Source: Manduca sexta
Lineage: Eukaryota > Arthropoda > Insecta > Lepidoptera > Sphingidae
Length of the DNA stretch: 64,000 nt
Assembly (NCBI RefSeq): GCF_014839805.1
Contig: NC_051123.1
Location: forward strand, 6,802,727-6,866,726
Direction: 5' to 3'
The position numbers and the translations under genes are program-made. The notes under the pieces are model-generated. The model ran no database searches, was not told where the DNA came from, and saw only the letters and a program-made list of their open reading frames with translations. This document shows, one piece after another, positions 50,701 to 62,877 of this stretch (its first letter is position 1; every line of letters begins with the position of its first letter).

Positions 50701-53700
50701 GAAGTTGAACTGAAAAAACTTATCCGTGTCGACATGACTCAGGACATAACTTAAAAAATATAAGTGTTTGTTCACGCCTAAGTTTATTAATGGCTAAGTA
50801 ATTGCGTGTTTGATTGTGATCAGAATGTGGATTGTTGATGCGGCCGTCATTTGTTTTCATTTTATTGATGCACTCACAATGCATTGTAGATTAACTTTGA
50901 CTAGGATGGATGTAATGGACAGAAAATGTTGTTGTTATAAGATGATTTATGACGGTTGTTATCTACTTAGTTTGCACCTGCAAATATTATCGATAAATGC
51001 AATAAAGAAGGGTCTTACTAACATTAAGTTTGGCAAAGTATTATACAAAATACTGGTGATATAAACTGGGTGACTATGGAATAGTAAACATTAACATCTA
51101 GAGATAAAATCGCAAGTGACAAAGAACAAAGAACTGAGACATATGTACGCCCACTGTTTAGCAATTATTATAAAAGTAATTCAGAGCATTGAGTGAATGG
51201 CGTCAAGGCCTGAAGGCCAGCCGAAGGTCGCGGAGCAGGAAGCAAACCTTCCGGACCTGCTCGCACTCACATACATACTGGTTAGTGGTTACCCTCGCTT
51301 GTCAAACCCACTTTAGTATTTTTCTATTTTTTGCCCTTATTAATAGCGAGACAAATACCAGCTCGATTATACCCTGTTTGACATTGTTAGAACACTAAAC
51401 ACGCGCTTTGAACGTACTCAGATATAGTTTATCATTCGGAGTTTTACATAAAAAAAAATGTTATACGAAATAAAATAGTTATTATGATTATGGTACAAAT
51501 ATCGAATCGCGGTATCGATTTATTATACTGTAGTCTATACTTATGATAATTGAGTTTGTTTTTTCGCTGTGTTTATGGTATGATTAAAGCGAATTCCACA
51601 GCATTAATTACATAAAAATTATCGTTTCTTTCTGCTTCACTGCCAATACGTAAAAATCTGTAAAATGTATGAACCGAGTAATGACAACATAAAAGCTATC
51701 GAATCGATGTTTATGAACTACGAAATTGACCTTCGGAAAAGTTGTTTTCCAATAAGGGCATTGCTGATCGCTGATGCAATCCTTACGCGATGTGCAATTA
51801 AGTATTATTTTTATAGGGTAGGAAGAGCAAACTAAGTATATCAAAGCATTACGTTAGGCAATAAATGATATTCTACTGTTGGGACTTTAGTGTACTCGTG
51901 ATAACGAGCACATGGTCTTGTATCTTGAGCTTGGCATTGCATATTGAAATCACATAGATGCGGAAGGCTATCGATGGGCGTATCAATTGTAATTAGAATA
52001 TCGATTAAAGTGGTGCGGGGCGCGTGGGCATGCCCTTCTAAATTGGACGCGGTGGAATGCAGACAAAAAGCCGTGGTGAGTGGCGAGGCTAGCGACACCG
52101 CCTCAACCCGTACCCTGCTAGGTGTGCCTTCGCTGCCAAACCACTAAGCGCCATGTCGCTCACTTTGACTTATCCATGGTTTATCTACTGCCATTTGACC
52201 AATAACTAATCTCAAAATACTTAGCAAACTACAAACTACATAAACTGCAATATTACAAGCATTTATAGTTGTGTTTGCCGCAGATAAACTCAGATAAAAC
52301 GATCATAACAATATTAAGAAATCTATAATTAACGTCACTTAGTGCTGGTTTGAACGATTTAAATGCAACTTAATGGTTTGACAAGGTAAGTGAAGAGGTG
52401 TGTGACTCGCGAGTGAGAGCCGGTTGACATTGTGGGTATAAATGGAGCATGAACGATGTGATAGCAGTGGGCACTTCGCTTGCAAACTGAACGTGGGTGT
52501 CCTGTTAGCACCTTTGTGTTACAGGTCAACGACTGTTTACACAACGTAATCGGATATAATTTATCGATATATAATAGGATGCTGCAGATGAGTCAGCCGG
52601 TACGGTAGTAATTCACATGTTAAGCTGTCTTTTTGCTCCTCCTACGGCAACGTATATTACATTAATTAAGCATTATAAAGCAAGGATGTTCATAATATAA
52701 CAATTAATATGATTACAAAAGATCGAGTGCATGTAACCAAAATATATTGTAAACAAAGAATTGAATCTAAACTTTACGCAAATGAATTATAACTTTAATT
52801 ATTAGAATTTAGTGGTATGTTTTGTATATTCATGTTTTAAGTGTTTGTTATGATAATGAATAAAATTTATATCTCGCGTTATAAGCTAATTGTAATGGCA
52901 ATTAAATTGGTTATTTACAATGAACCCCGGTGAGCATAATTATAACAAAGGTAGCCCGTTCTTGTTCTACAATAAATGTACAGAATTTATTACCATTTAT
53001 AGCCCGGCTTTTATGTTTATCAAGAACTTAGTAATAAATTATATTTGCAATATTTTTTATTTGGTCTGCGTCGTACGATAAATGTTGTATTGGGTCTTAT
53101 ATGGAATAACACGTGTATCTGGCCAGTATTTTTTCTGACATCGATCACACAGGACAAGGCAGACGCGCTCATTGTCTTTAATAACCAATTAATTAATATT
53201 AAAGGGCTCAAGACGGCCTAGGTGTTGAATTCAGATTGATATCACGGACATTCGGACATATCGACACTTAAAAGTTTGTGTGCCATCGTGTTTGGCTTCC
53301 ATTTATTTTTTGAGCACCTCTATATTGAATTATTGTTATATATTATATCGTATACTACCTATAAATATCTTTCACATGGCAACGTTTAGTACAAATCTCG
53401 TGTGACAGAATTTATCGGCTACCCTAACCGCATTGGTCTGTTGCAAAAATACGTATTTCGTTTCAACCAGTTCACATTACTACGAGAGACTTTACATAGA
53501 ATTTGCGCAAAGGCAACACAACTGCGTGAAGGCAGTGGTTGGTTGTTATTATCACGTGATTGGAGAAATATATACAGCCCGCGTACTTAATATTTCGAGA
53601 CATTTGTACGATAGTAAAAGTACTTGAAATATAGCAATTAAGAAATACATTCGCAAACTCTATGAAATGACGTAGTTTCAATTTATTTGAGGTTTTGTAA

Positions 53701-54804
53701 ATTCAGTTTTCATTTTGTGTAATACAAAAACAGTTTAGCTAAAAAATTGCCGAAAAACGCGATTTTAGGTATTAAAAATTTATAAATAACGCATTCAGAA
53801 GAGAACCATTAATTCATATTTATTAAAAGGTATCATTTATGAAATAGACCGCGAAGTAAATGAATGCCCGCTGACAATGACCCGCAAGTAGCGTGCGCGC
53901 GTCGTTAACTTTTTCATTTTCGTCACAAGCCTAGTTGCTCACGTTATTCCGCGCAAATTAGTATTAAAAATAAAAACTTAATTGACGATTACTATCTTAT
54001 TTACGGGCGGAGTGAGGCAGTTATTACGAATAAAGAAGTTAATTTAATTGGCTGCAAAATATCTTCATCAATTGTTTTATTTTAGATAATAAGTATTTTT
54101 ATTTCGATTTTTTTATAAACAATAATATCACGAGTTTTAGTGAGATAATATATTGTTTTAGTTAGATATATTTTGCAAAATAGTAGGCATTGTTTCAGTG
54201 ATCGTGGTAATGCAATGTAATATTATTAATTATTTATTACAGAGACATTATATTGTTTTAGCTTTTTTTGCACATACATGCAGACTAGACAGATAATAGA
54301 CCTGTATTTCTATACCCATTTACGCAGTGATAATTATTGAATTTACGATATTATGTTAAGACTATTGGTGAATTCATATTTATATTTTTCTTTTTTTACT
54401 AAGAAAATTTTAGGCTTGAATATTTCACTGGACAAATGATTGGTTGTAAAAGATGGAATTTACATAATATTTACACCTACTTTTAGTTAATAAGCAATTG
54501 TGCGTTATAGAGGTCAGGTGTCCTGTCGTTCGATATATAGGATATTGGGCAAGATGTTAGAAAACAATTCAGTTACTTCAGATTTAACAATGAACTCGAC
54601 TTAATTGATACAAGAGACCCGTTCATAGCAAAACTTCCTGTAATGTTGAAACATGTTGCGAACAAATGAATTGATTTTGCTCTTTTTAAAATTCGTTTTT
54701 ACGTGATCGAATTTATGATTATTGCATAAATGTTAATCAAAAGAAAGATATCTGATTAGAATAAAACATAGTTCTGAAGAGAGTGTACTCACCATGGATT
54801 TCAT
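47701..54804 (-). CDS. Secreted cuticle protein with 18-residue-type motifs
   Basis: Two coding exons: 54804-54793 (12 nt, MKSM) and 48384-47701; 231 aa. The split gives a perfect signal peptide (MKSMIVAVCLALACGAHA), which exon 2 alone lacks, and this short first exon is the usual layout of insect cuticle genes. It is a structural protein exported into the chitinous exoskeleton. The motif TPEVAxARAAHxAA occurs three times (about residues 40, 131, 201); the first and last copies sit in a longer repeated block, PPANIxLxxDG followed by ILDTPEVA. The middle is Ala/Pro/Trp/Asn-rich with about ten Trp-Asn-Ala/Gly steps (SWNAG, AWNGAPAAPAWN, QWNAPAPQWN). There is no chitin-binding R&R consensus, so it belongs to a non-CPR class; I cannot name the subclass with certainty. 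Exon 2 is very GC-rich, so long open frames on its other five frames are shadows. TATA boxes precede exon 1. Confidence 0.93.
51191..51269. other. Extended imperfect hairpin in the cuticle gene intron
   Basis: gcggagcaggaag pairs with the downstream cttccggacctgctcgc (5-nt loop caaac, 5-nt bulge). The flanking gagtg and cactc also pair, and aaggcc is repeated in the left arm. GC-rich island in AT-rich intron. Function unknown. Confidence 0.4.
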
Positions 54805-54872
54805 TTTTGTAATGTTGTTAGCACAGAAGTGAAAGAGAAGAAAGATAAGAGATAGATGAAGTTATTTGTATC

Positions 54873-54880
54873 TTTATATA
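54873..54880 (-). promoter_or_regulatory. TATA box, proximal, of the cuticle gene
   Basis: CTATATAAAGA on the minus strand, about 70 nt before the start codon. Initiation 25-30 nt downstream would give a leader of about 40 nt, normal for insect cuticle genes. Confidence 0.65.
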
Positions 54881-54963
54881 GCGCTGCTGGAAGACTGATA
54901 TCTTCCAGGAATCGCTATGTTGAGGTGCAACTTGCGTCTGTACGGAATGAGGGCGGGAGCTGG

Positions 54964-54971
54964 CTTTTATA
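54964..54971 (-). promoter_or_regulatory. Second TATA-like box of the cuticle gene
   Basis: AAGTATAAAAGCC on the minus strand, 91 nt upstream of the proximal box, followed by GC-rich sequence. It could be an alternative promoter or the main one, giving a leader of about 130 nt. Confidence 0.45.
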
Positions 54972-56559
54972 CTTCGGCGTGGCCGCAGAGGGGGTGCGCA
55001 CGCGCCTCGGCCGCGCACGTGAAAGTATTGGAATATGCCATTGATAATGCGCGAATATCATACACATTTCAATGGCAGTCGGTGGTGTTCAGCCGCGTAT
55101 GATCCAGTGTTGTTTTACGGTAACATGTGTTCCAAACGTGCGTCTCCATTGTGTTAGTTTTGGCAGCCTGTGTGCTATGTTATGGATGTAAGGGTTTATT
55201 GAAGATGAGATTTACTTTGGATCGTGGTAGAGTAACGTATATGCATAGGGATTAAACTTCTGTTGACACCTGTATGTTATGGTCTAATCAAAGATGTAGT
55301 TTAGGCTGTAACGTATGTAAATTATGTAGCATATAGCGGTCGAAATGATCACTGGCTTCCATAGATTTAACGTCGTGTACTTTGCAGTTTATAGTGCGCA
55401 GGATTTTGATATTATTTCAGGTTCCTTCTACTGCATAATTTATTTCTTACTATAATGTGTATTTAATATCATTGTTTCTGGTTAATAACATTTTTATTAG
55501 AGACAATTGTGGTTAGTGTCTTCTGTATAAATATTGTTGTTTATTTTATCTAACTATAAACTTATGTAATGTCTGATCAAAACGCTCTAGTTTTGGATAA
55601 TAACTACCGGTAGTAAAAATCAGTATTGTAAAATAATTGACAGACATAAAGACTAACCTGATATCGACTTTTTGTACACTGTGTGTTATATTGCATTGAT
55701 TGACTGCAGAATCATACACACTATTGTGCTTGGCACAATGAAATGTTTTCTATATTTCAAGTGAAATGTATTACGATGAAACTTTCATTGATAGTTATTT
55801 TTACTTATTTCGTAAAACCCAGATAGTTAGTAACGTGTCAGTTGCATACAATAGGAAAGTAACATAGAAAGGTAATGTCTTCTATAAAAGCAGTTTGTGA
55901 TTATTTTAAGACGATCACGATTTCAAATAGTTTTTTGATCGTGTAAAAAATCTTTTCAAGTATCTTATCGGCGATTATTTTTATCATTATTTCTGTATTT
56001 AGTTTACGAAATATCATGTCGCATAAAAAATATGTTTTATTTCTCGCAAACCGTAAAATTGTACGGAACAGTAGTTGTACAACACTTATACTAAAGGACT
56101 CGCGATTGACTCAGGTTTGATAATTGCGTACGAAGTCAACGCAACAAGGCAGGTCTTGACGTTGATCTTCAGGTCAGGCAAGCTTTTCTTGAAGAAATAC
56201 GTGGCTCGGGATTGGAATATATGCTTAATAAGGTCGTCTTCGTCTTTTATTATTTTACGTTCCCATCAGTTTTTTTTACTCCATTGGAAGCACAATAATC
56301 AAACTACGTCATGCTGTGGACTCAGGAATGTACGAAAGAATGTGTTTTGTATTCTTGCAATTAAAAAGGACCACATTGGACCTGGTATACAATGTAGTCC
56401 AAATATAAAAGAAACCATCGAGAGGCATTCCAATTTCTGTGGATGCCAGTATTGTGCCAATAAATCCTATATTATTTTGAAACCTAATGTGATGCCGGTG
56501 GTAAGATATATTTTATGTCCACCCGGATACCGATCACCGTTAACGAGGTGTTAAAACCT

Positions 56560-56740
56560 GCCATAGTGGCCCACTTAAGAGTGTCGCGTTCCGGGATCAG
56601 TGTGTGTATATCCGGATCCAACAGGCCGACATAATTGTTTCGAGTGTCAAGGGGTAATAATCTCTCATCAGTCGACAATCTATTGGACCCCACTCTACTT
56701 ACTATCAGGTACAGTGCAGTCACTATGCCGTGTCCAAAAA
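56560..56740 (+). repeat. Degenerate dispersed repeat, copy A
   Basis: tgccatagtggcccacttaa, gggatcagtgtgtgtatatc, caacaggccgacataattgt, tctctcatcagtcgacaatc and tactatcaggtacagtgcag, ending in an A-run. The last two blocks recur in 57225-57355. Confidence 0.5.
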
Positions 56741-57224
56741 AAAAAAAATGTGTTTAATCATTTAAGCAAAGACACGGACACGCACATCCGGCTTTTACAT
56801 TATAAATTCCATTGTATTTGACATTGCTATGATATAAGTCAGTTGTCTTGTAAGTTGTAAGCCGCTGATTGTTACTTGTACGAGCATTGTAAGATATTTT
56901 TAATCTATCAGCTCATTATATCTCGCAAATTAGGTTTTATGATCAAGCTATGCAATGCCGTCCTTGTCAGATTTAGATTTTATGTCGCGTGTGGTCACTG
57001 GTCTTCGGGTTAGATTGCGTAAGATATTTTCGGCAAATTATAATTAATCATTTTAAATGGCATTATTGTGACAACACGGGTGTTGTAAAACTTGCCGTAG
57101 TGAATACCTTTATTAATGCTGATCGTTCTGAAAAGATTTGAATTTCGAATAGATCATTTACTCGATATTATTAATAATTTATTTGTGTATTTTCATTGAG
57201 GTTTATTTTAATTACCCCTCCATA

Positions 57225-57355
57225 GTGTCATAGGCATATGCTTTTAAGCAGGCTGGCATAATTGTGTCGACTGGCTGTGGACATACATCTCTCGTCAGCC
57301 GACGCCATATGAAACTCAGTTTACTACCCATCAGGTCCAGAGAGGTTACTTCGGT
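57225..57355 (+). repeat. Degenerate dispersed repeat, copy B
   Basis: ggctggcataattgtgtcga, acatctctcgtcagccgacg, ctacccatcaggtccagaga and ggttacttcggtg align in order with the copy at 56560-56740. Confidence 0.5.
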
Positions 57356-57756
57356 GTGTTTGTATACAAAAGAAGCATTATGTAACTTCGATCTTTGATG
57401 CACTACTGAATAAAAATAAGCTCCCCACAATCTCACTAAATTTACAAAGCGCGTAAATTAGACAAAACTCAACCTGATGTCCTACTAACGTCTAATGATA
57501 TTAAATTACCGCATTAATCGAGACAAAGTGCAGGTGTTTATGATTTATTTTTATAATTTGATAACAGCATCAGACAATTGATATTCGATTTGACCTTTAA
57601 TGTTCGACTTATCTAGAGCAGTATTTTTACGCATTATTTATTGCAATTATTGGCGTTGACATTAATCTTTGTGTGGCCCTAGTATTGTAATTGAGATCAT
57701 CCTAAAGACTATTAGTACAAGACAGAAAAACTTATCTTCACATTTTAAATTATATA

Positions 57757-58148
57757 TACAGGGTCATTTTAACATTGCGTTATTAAATGAAACCATTGCT
57801 GACATTGTGCCAAAAATCATGCATTAATAACGAATATTTTCACAAAAAATCCTGGTTTTAGTTTTCCGATGTTTTTTACATTTTGTAGACTAATGCGAAT
57901 ATGGCGTGTGCGTAGGTGTATTTCTGACTGAAAGTATGATGTTGTCACTGCAACGAATTCTCTTAGAGTAGAAGTAGTGGCTATAGGGCGCGTAAAATTT
58001 AAATTACTTTTTATTGATCTTTATTTTGTTCGAAACTTACACTTTTTTATTTTACATCTACAGCTCAAATAACTTATTGTAAAGTGTTATTTCCAAGTAG
58101 ACAAGTATGTGGTTTCATTTAGTATTGCAATGTCAAAATGACCCTGTA
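57757..58148. mobile_element. MITE with about 40-bp terminal inverted repeats
   Basis: The left end TA-CAGGGTCATTTTAACATTG continues cgttattaaatgaaacca. The right end is its inverse: tggtttcatttagtattgca followed by atgtcaaaatgaccctg-TA. Roughly 36 of 41 bases match. The interior (about 310 bp) has no reading frame. TA on both sides fits a Tc1/mariner-type target site. Confidence 0.82.
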
Positions 58149-58594
58149 TAATGGTTCCGTGATTTAATTAAAAACTTATAACGAATGACTTGGATCGAAT
58201 CTCGAAAATAATACAGAACATATTGAAAAATGACAATGTTGAGTATTGAGTTTATAGAATTGTATGACTATGATTTTCTCGCTTTTATCAAGTGTAGTAC
58301 AAAAGATAAATCATCCGTGTCGCACCTCGACGTATAATTTAAGTAATTTATTAAATTAAAAAGATAGGCTCTTGTTGAATACTGGAGAAAAATCGGTGAC
58401 TTTTAATTTACTGTTTTAAATATCACACTGATATTTGCGTATGTTTTTTGCACATATACGGAGATCTTCGAAATGAGTAATTACAAGAATTCTTTGTACT
58501 AATTGATAATAATTGTATGCAGAAAATTTGTGCAAAAACTATTACCATTATTATTTGTCTATACTAATATAACTACTACGTACTTCAATTTGTA

Positions 58595-58785
58595 CTAGTT
58601 TTTGGCTGTGGCTCTGCCCGCATGAAAAAGGTTTTTGTGATAATATTTTCCCGGGATAAAAAGTAGCCTATAGCATTCAGGAGTAATGTAGCTTTCTGAT
58701 AGTAAAAAAATCAAAATCGGTCAGTAGTTCTTGAGGTTAGCGCGTTTAAACAAACTATTTAGCTTTATATATTAGTATAGATAAA
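58595..58785 (-). repeat. Non-LTR 3'-end-like repeat, reverse
   Basis: tttttggctgtggctctgcc, gcatgaaaaaggtttttgtg, ttcccgggataaaaagtagc, caggagtaatgtagctttct, tcaaaatcggtcagtagttc and a tatattagtatagat end. Reverse of the type at 700-870 and 39500-39710. Confidence 0.55.
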
Positions 58786-59586
58786 TAGAATAATCTATCT
58801 TCGTAAACGAAGCTTCATTGCAATATTATCAATTTCTTTCTCGCGGAAAGCATTCCATCTACTTCGCCAACCTTGTAAACCAAGTAGTCGTATTCCAATA
58901 GACGATCACGTACGCATATAGCGTATCTATACTATTGCTGAGATGTTTCTAGAGAATTGAAAAACATATATTTTTTATGGTTATAATACGAGCAGCTTTT
59001 TTATATTTTTGCGTTCATTATGCCTTTTTTTCAGGGTTAGGTACGGTATTCAGTACATCATACTTATACTTCATCAGCTGCGTAAGGTCCTTTGCAGTAG
59101 ATGATGACTCTATTGTATTTTGTTATTTAATGTCAATAAATTATGGTTATTCATGAGTCATAGTGATCTCAGAGCGATTAGTTGACCCACTTCATAGTTG
59201 TGCATTCTGTTATAAAATTTGTGAGGGAATAATGTAATTTCAGCATTCATTCAGTTTTACTTATAAACTTGTTTTAGCGATAAGAGGTGATTAAGAATTA
59301 CTTAAATAGCTGTCATAAACATCACCGATTTCCTAGTTTAAATCTTATTAAGACGCAAGGTGGCGGGTTTTGACTTACGGCTGATCGAGTAAATTTGTGT
59401 TTTACTAAGCATAGCTTTGCGAATTTTTTATAAGTAAGACTGTTTACAGTTAAGCATTGTTTACTTGCTGATAACCTTAGGATTAATATAAGAATAAATC
59501 TACACTAACATTTATAGTGCAGGTATCCCAGAGTGGTGAGCCGTGACCTGTGTAACGATTTCCGCAAAAAGGAATCAGAATCCGTC

Positions 59587-59848
59587 TGCTTTATTCTTTG
59601 CTTTTAAATTAATTGAATTAAGTATTATTTTTATGAGGAAAATCATCTGACATTCACATAGCCAGAGGAACCGTTGATGTACCTTAATGAAAGGAATGGA
59701 AATTCATAAGAGCAGGGTGCTTTATTCTTTGCTTTAAATAAATTGAATTAAGTATTATTTTTATGAGGGTTTTTACTTTCACATGGCCGGAGGAATCGTT
59801 TATATAACCTTGTATTAATGAAAGGAATGGGGATTCATTATATGAGGG
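59587..59848. repeat. Two-copy tandem duplication, 131-bp unit
   Basis: Units 59587-59717 and 59718-59848 both run tgctttattctttgctttaa, gaattaagtattatttttat, gaggaa(c/t)cgtt and aatgaaaggaatgg, with scattered changes and small indels. Confidence 0.75.
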
Positions 59849-62564
59849 GTGGGAACGTTTGAGTTTCAGGCAATGAACACAAAAATAATGCTTTTTTCTC
59901 ACATCCGCTGTTAGTTCGTAAATTTTTAGGCAAATGGCTAAGAAGACATAACCATTAATTGTATTTAAAATGTGAAGTTTTTTAAGCTCGTTAATCCCTG
60001 AAGTTATGTTTCTGATTATGAGAAATATTAATTTTTGGAAACATTTTTTTCCCAAAAGTCAGTTTTACGGCAGAGCTGCAAGCAGAAACTAAGTACTTTT
60101 AAAGTAAATTAATTGCAAATCAGAAGACATTGAAAAATCAAATTGGAAGTAAAAATAATTAAACAGTAAAGGGCAACAAGGAATTGAGAAATTATCCTCT
60201 CACGTTCAAGATTATATTGTCTTCGCAAAATATATATTATCAGCAAGATTCGCGTCATCCTCATTAACATAATCGCGCGTAAACTCAGCGTCCGACAATC
60301 AATTACAACTGAATGGAGGACTATAAATTATATTTTCATTTAAATGTAATAACAAATTGTGTGTCAGTATTTTTGTACGAGTCATTTTTCATGGTATATG
60401 TATTTCGTCACCCAGCTCTATGGAAACTAGATTAGTGCTGACTAAGGAAATATTGTCAGTCGCAGATCAGCTGTAGCCTGATTTAGAGCTAACACGTACT
60501 TTTGTATTAGAATATTAGGAAAAAGTTTGACTCCATAATTCCACATCTGTAGCATCACGGAGCTATTATAACTTACTCTATATTTTACTTTCAATGGATT
60601 AAATACTGTTATTTCGGAAAATAGCGTTTACACAAATTCAGTTAATATTATTATATATAATAATATTTTCGGTTCACTAAAACTGCAGTTTCATTTTTAG
60701 CAGACGAAAATGAAACTGGAAAAATATACATTAGACCCTAAATTGAGTAAATTAATAATTTAACTTAGTTTAGCTTAAATTATGGGTCATTATATATAAA
60801 AAACTGTGTGATCCTTACAAATATTCCTGACATAAGCAAACCATTTCTTAACTTCTTAAGCAGATGCGGTTTCCAGATCGCTTGCAGATATGCAAAGTAT
60901 GATGATAAGTACATAAGTAGTTTTAACCTTTAAATAAACTGTACTTAAAATGCGTGTTATTAACTGGTGTGGCACGGCTTTCCGATTAATACGCCCACAT
61001 TACTTTAACTTCCGCATCCGGACCAATATAAGCAAAAAATATGTTATGATAATGCGGTTCGCGTCGACAATATCTACTCATGTCTATATATAAGTAAGTA
61101 TAGGCTATGTACTAGGCTATGCCTGTAACGCAAACATTGTTTTTAATTTCTCATATTACAAAGTATCTTAAAAATATATACTTATAATTACGTTAAGTAT
61201 AGCATATACTAGCAGTGTGTGTGTGAGTAACATCTTTACTTAAATCCGGATCAACCCAAAACATTACTATACATTGATAATTATAAGCATATTTTAATCT
61301 AAAATCACAACAAATCAATTGACGATGTGGGCATCGACTAAGGCATAATTAATTAGAAATTATAAATACTATATTATGTCGGTAGGTATTGTAGAAATAA
61401 ATATAGTAAATGAAAATTTTATTAAATTATACGTCGTTAGAAATTTAGTTACATTTTCTAACTTGAATAAGTATATTTTTCATTACATCGAATTTCTTTT
61501 GGTTTCATGTTTATAGAATCATTTTATTTTTTTGGAAATTGTATATGTGTGTATATACATGTACAATTTGTAGCCATATGTATATATGTAGCAATTTGTA
61601 TTGTAAATTTTTTGGGAAATAGTATTTGTAGCCGGAAGTCAGCATGGGCAGGTTCACGTGTAAAATTATGGTAATATTCTTGTAAGTTAAGTAATTTAAT
61701 ACCGATAAAATCACGGAAAGGAATTTTAACCTAATTTATAGTAACTTTAATAACTATGTGGCGCGTTTAAATCATTTGTATAACTTAAACATGTATGTGA
61801 ACTAGTACGTCACAATTTTTAAAATAGCTTTTAAAATAATTATGTATTGTATGGTTACTCAGTTCGTTCAACGACTCGTGTGTAAACATAATCATTAATA
61901 ATAATTTCGTGTTATTTTTATTATGAATTAAAAGAAGTTCAGATTACTTATGTTTTTTTTATTTATCTTATAAAATATATTCATTATCAATTTTATTTTG
62001 TGAAATTGTTAATATTTAAGGAGAACGTAAGAATTAACAGAGTATTGTAGTATTAGCAACGTGTATACATAAAGGTAGAGACAGGTCTTAAACATTTCAA
62101 ACTCTATCATGTTCCTTGTAAGCATTAATTTCAAATGTATTTTTGATATCCCACCATGCTTGAGATCTTGGTACTATATTATGACATACGTTCCCTAAAT
62201 AAATTGTCTGTTAAATTTCTTTGAATTTTCGAACGTGATATGACGTAAGCTTTTGTTTTTTCATATCGATACGTATAAATAGTTGAGGTCAACCCCGACC
62301 TGAATCTCAAGGCCGGGCTCTGCATTATCCATTTCACCTTACATATGCTCCAAGAGTCATTTTTACATGTAATAAAACGATTTACAGGTAGTTTGTGCGT
62401 TGAATATTATATGAATATTTGTACAAGACATTTTACGTCCGATGATAAAAATATGAGCTGTATTTTTATATTTTTGTTAACAAAAATCATGTATTTTGAT
62501 ATGATAAGAAAGAACATACCTTTTAGTTATTGACTTATTAATTTACAATAACTTATGTTAGTAA

Positions 62565-62877
62565 GCGGCGATGGCCTAGTTGGTTGTGGAATGGACTGCC
62601 GAGACGAATGTCCGCAGGTTCAAATCCTAAGGGCACACACATCTGACTTTTCTAAAAACCATTATGTGTATTATTTGTGAATTATCGCTTGCTTTAATGG
62701 TGAAGGAAAACATCGTGAGAAAATCTGCATACCTGAGAAGGTCTCTATAGGAATTTTGAGAGTGTGTTAAGTCTTCCAATCCGCACTAGGCCAGCGTGGT
62801 GGACTAAGGCCTAATCCCTCTCAGTAGTTGAGGAGGCCCGTGCCCAGCAGCGGGACAGTATATAATAGAGGGCTGTA
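62565..62877 (+). repeat. SINE family 1 copy
   Basis: gcggcgatggcctagttggt, ggttcaaatcc (B-box-like), ggtgaaggaaaacatcgtga, ccagcgtggtggactaaggc and agttgaggaggcccgtgccc. It matches 13248-13583 throughout and is slightly closer to a tRNA head. No clear target duplication was found. Confidence 0.85.

Noticed and set aside
56075..56554. 159-aa plus-strand open frame
   Set aside because: No ATG start, no recognisable domain, AT-rich composition with mixed low-complexity residues, and its end overlaps a decayed repeat. Most likely chance.
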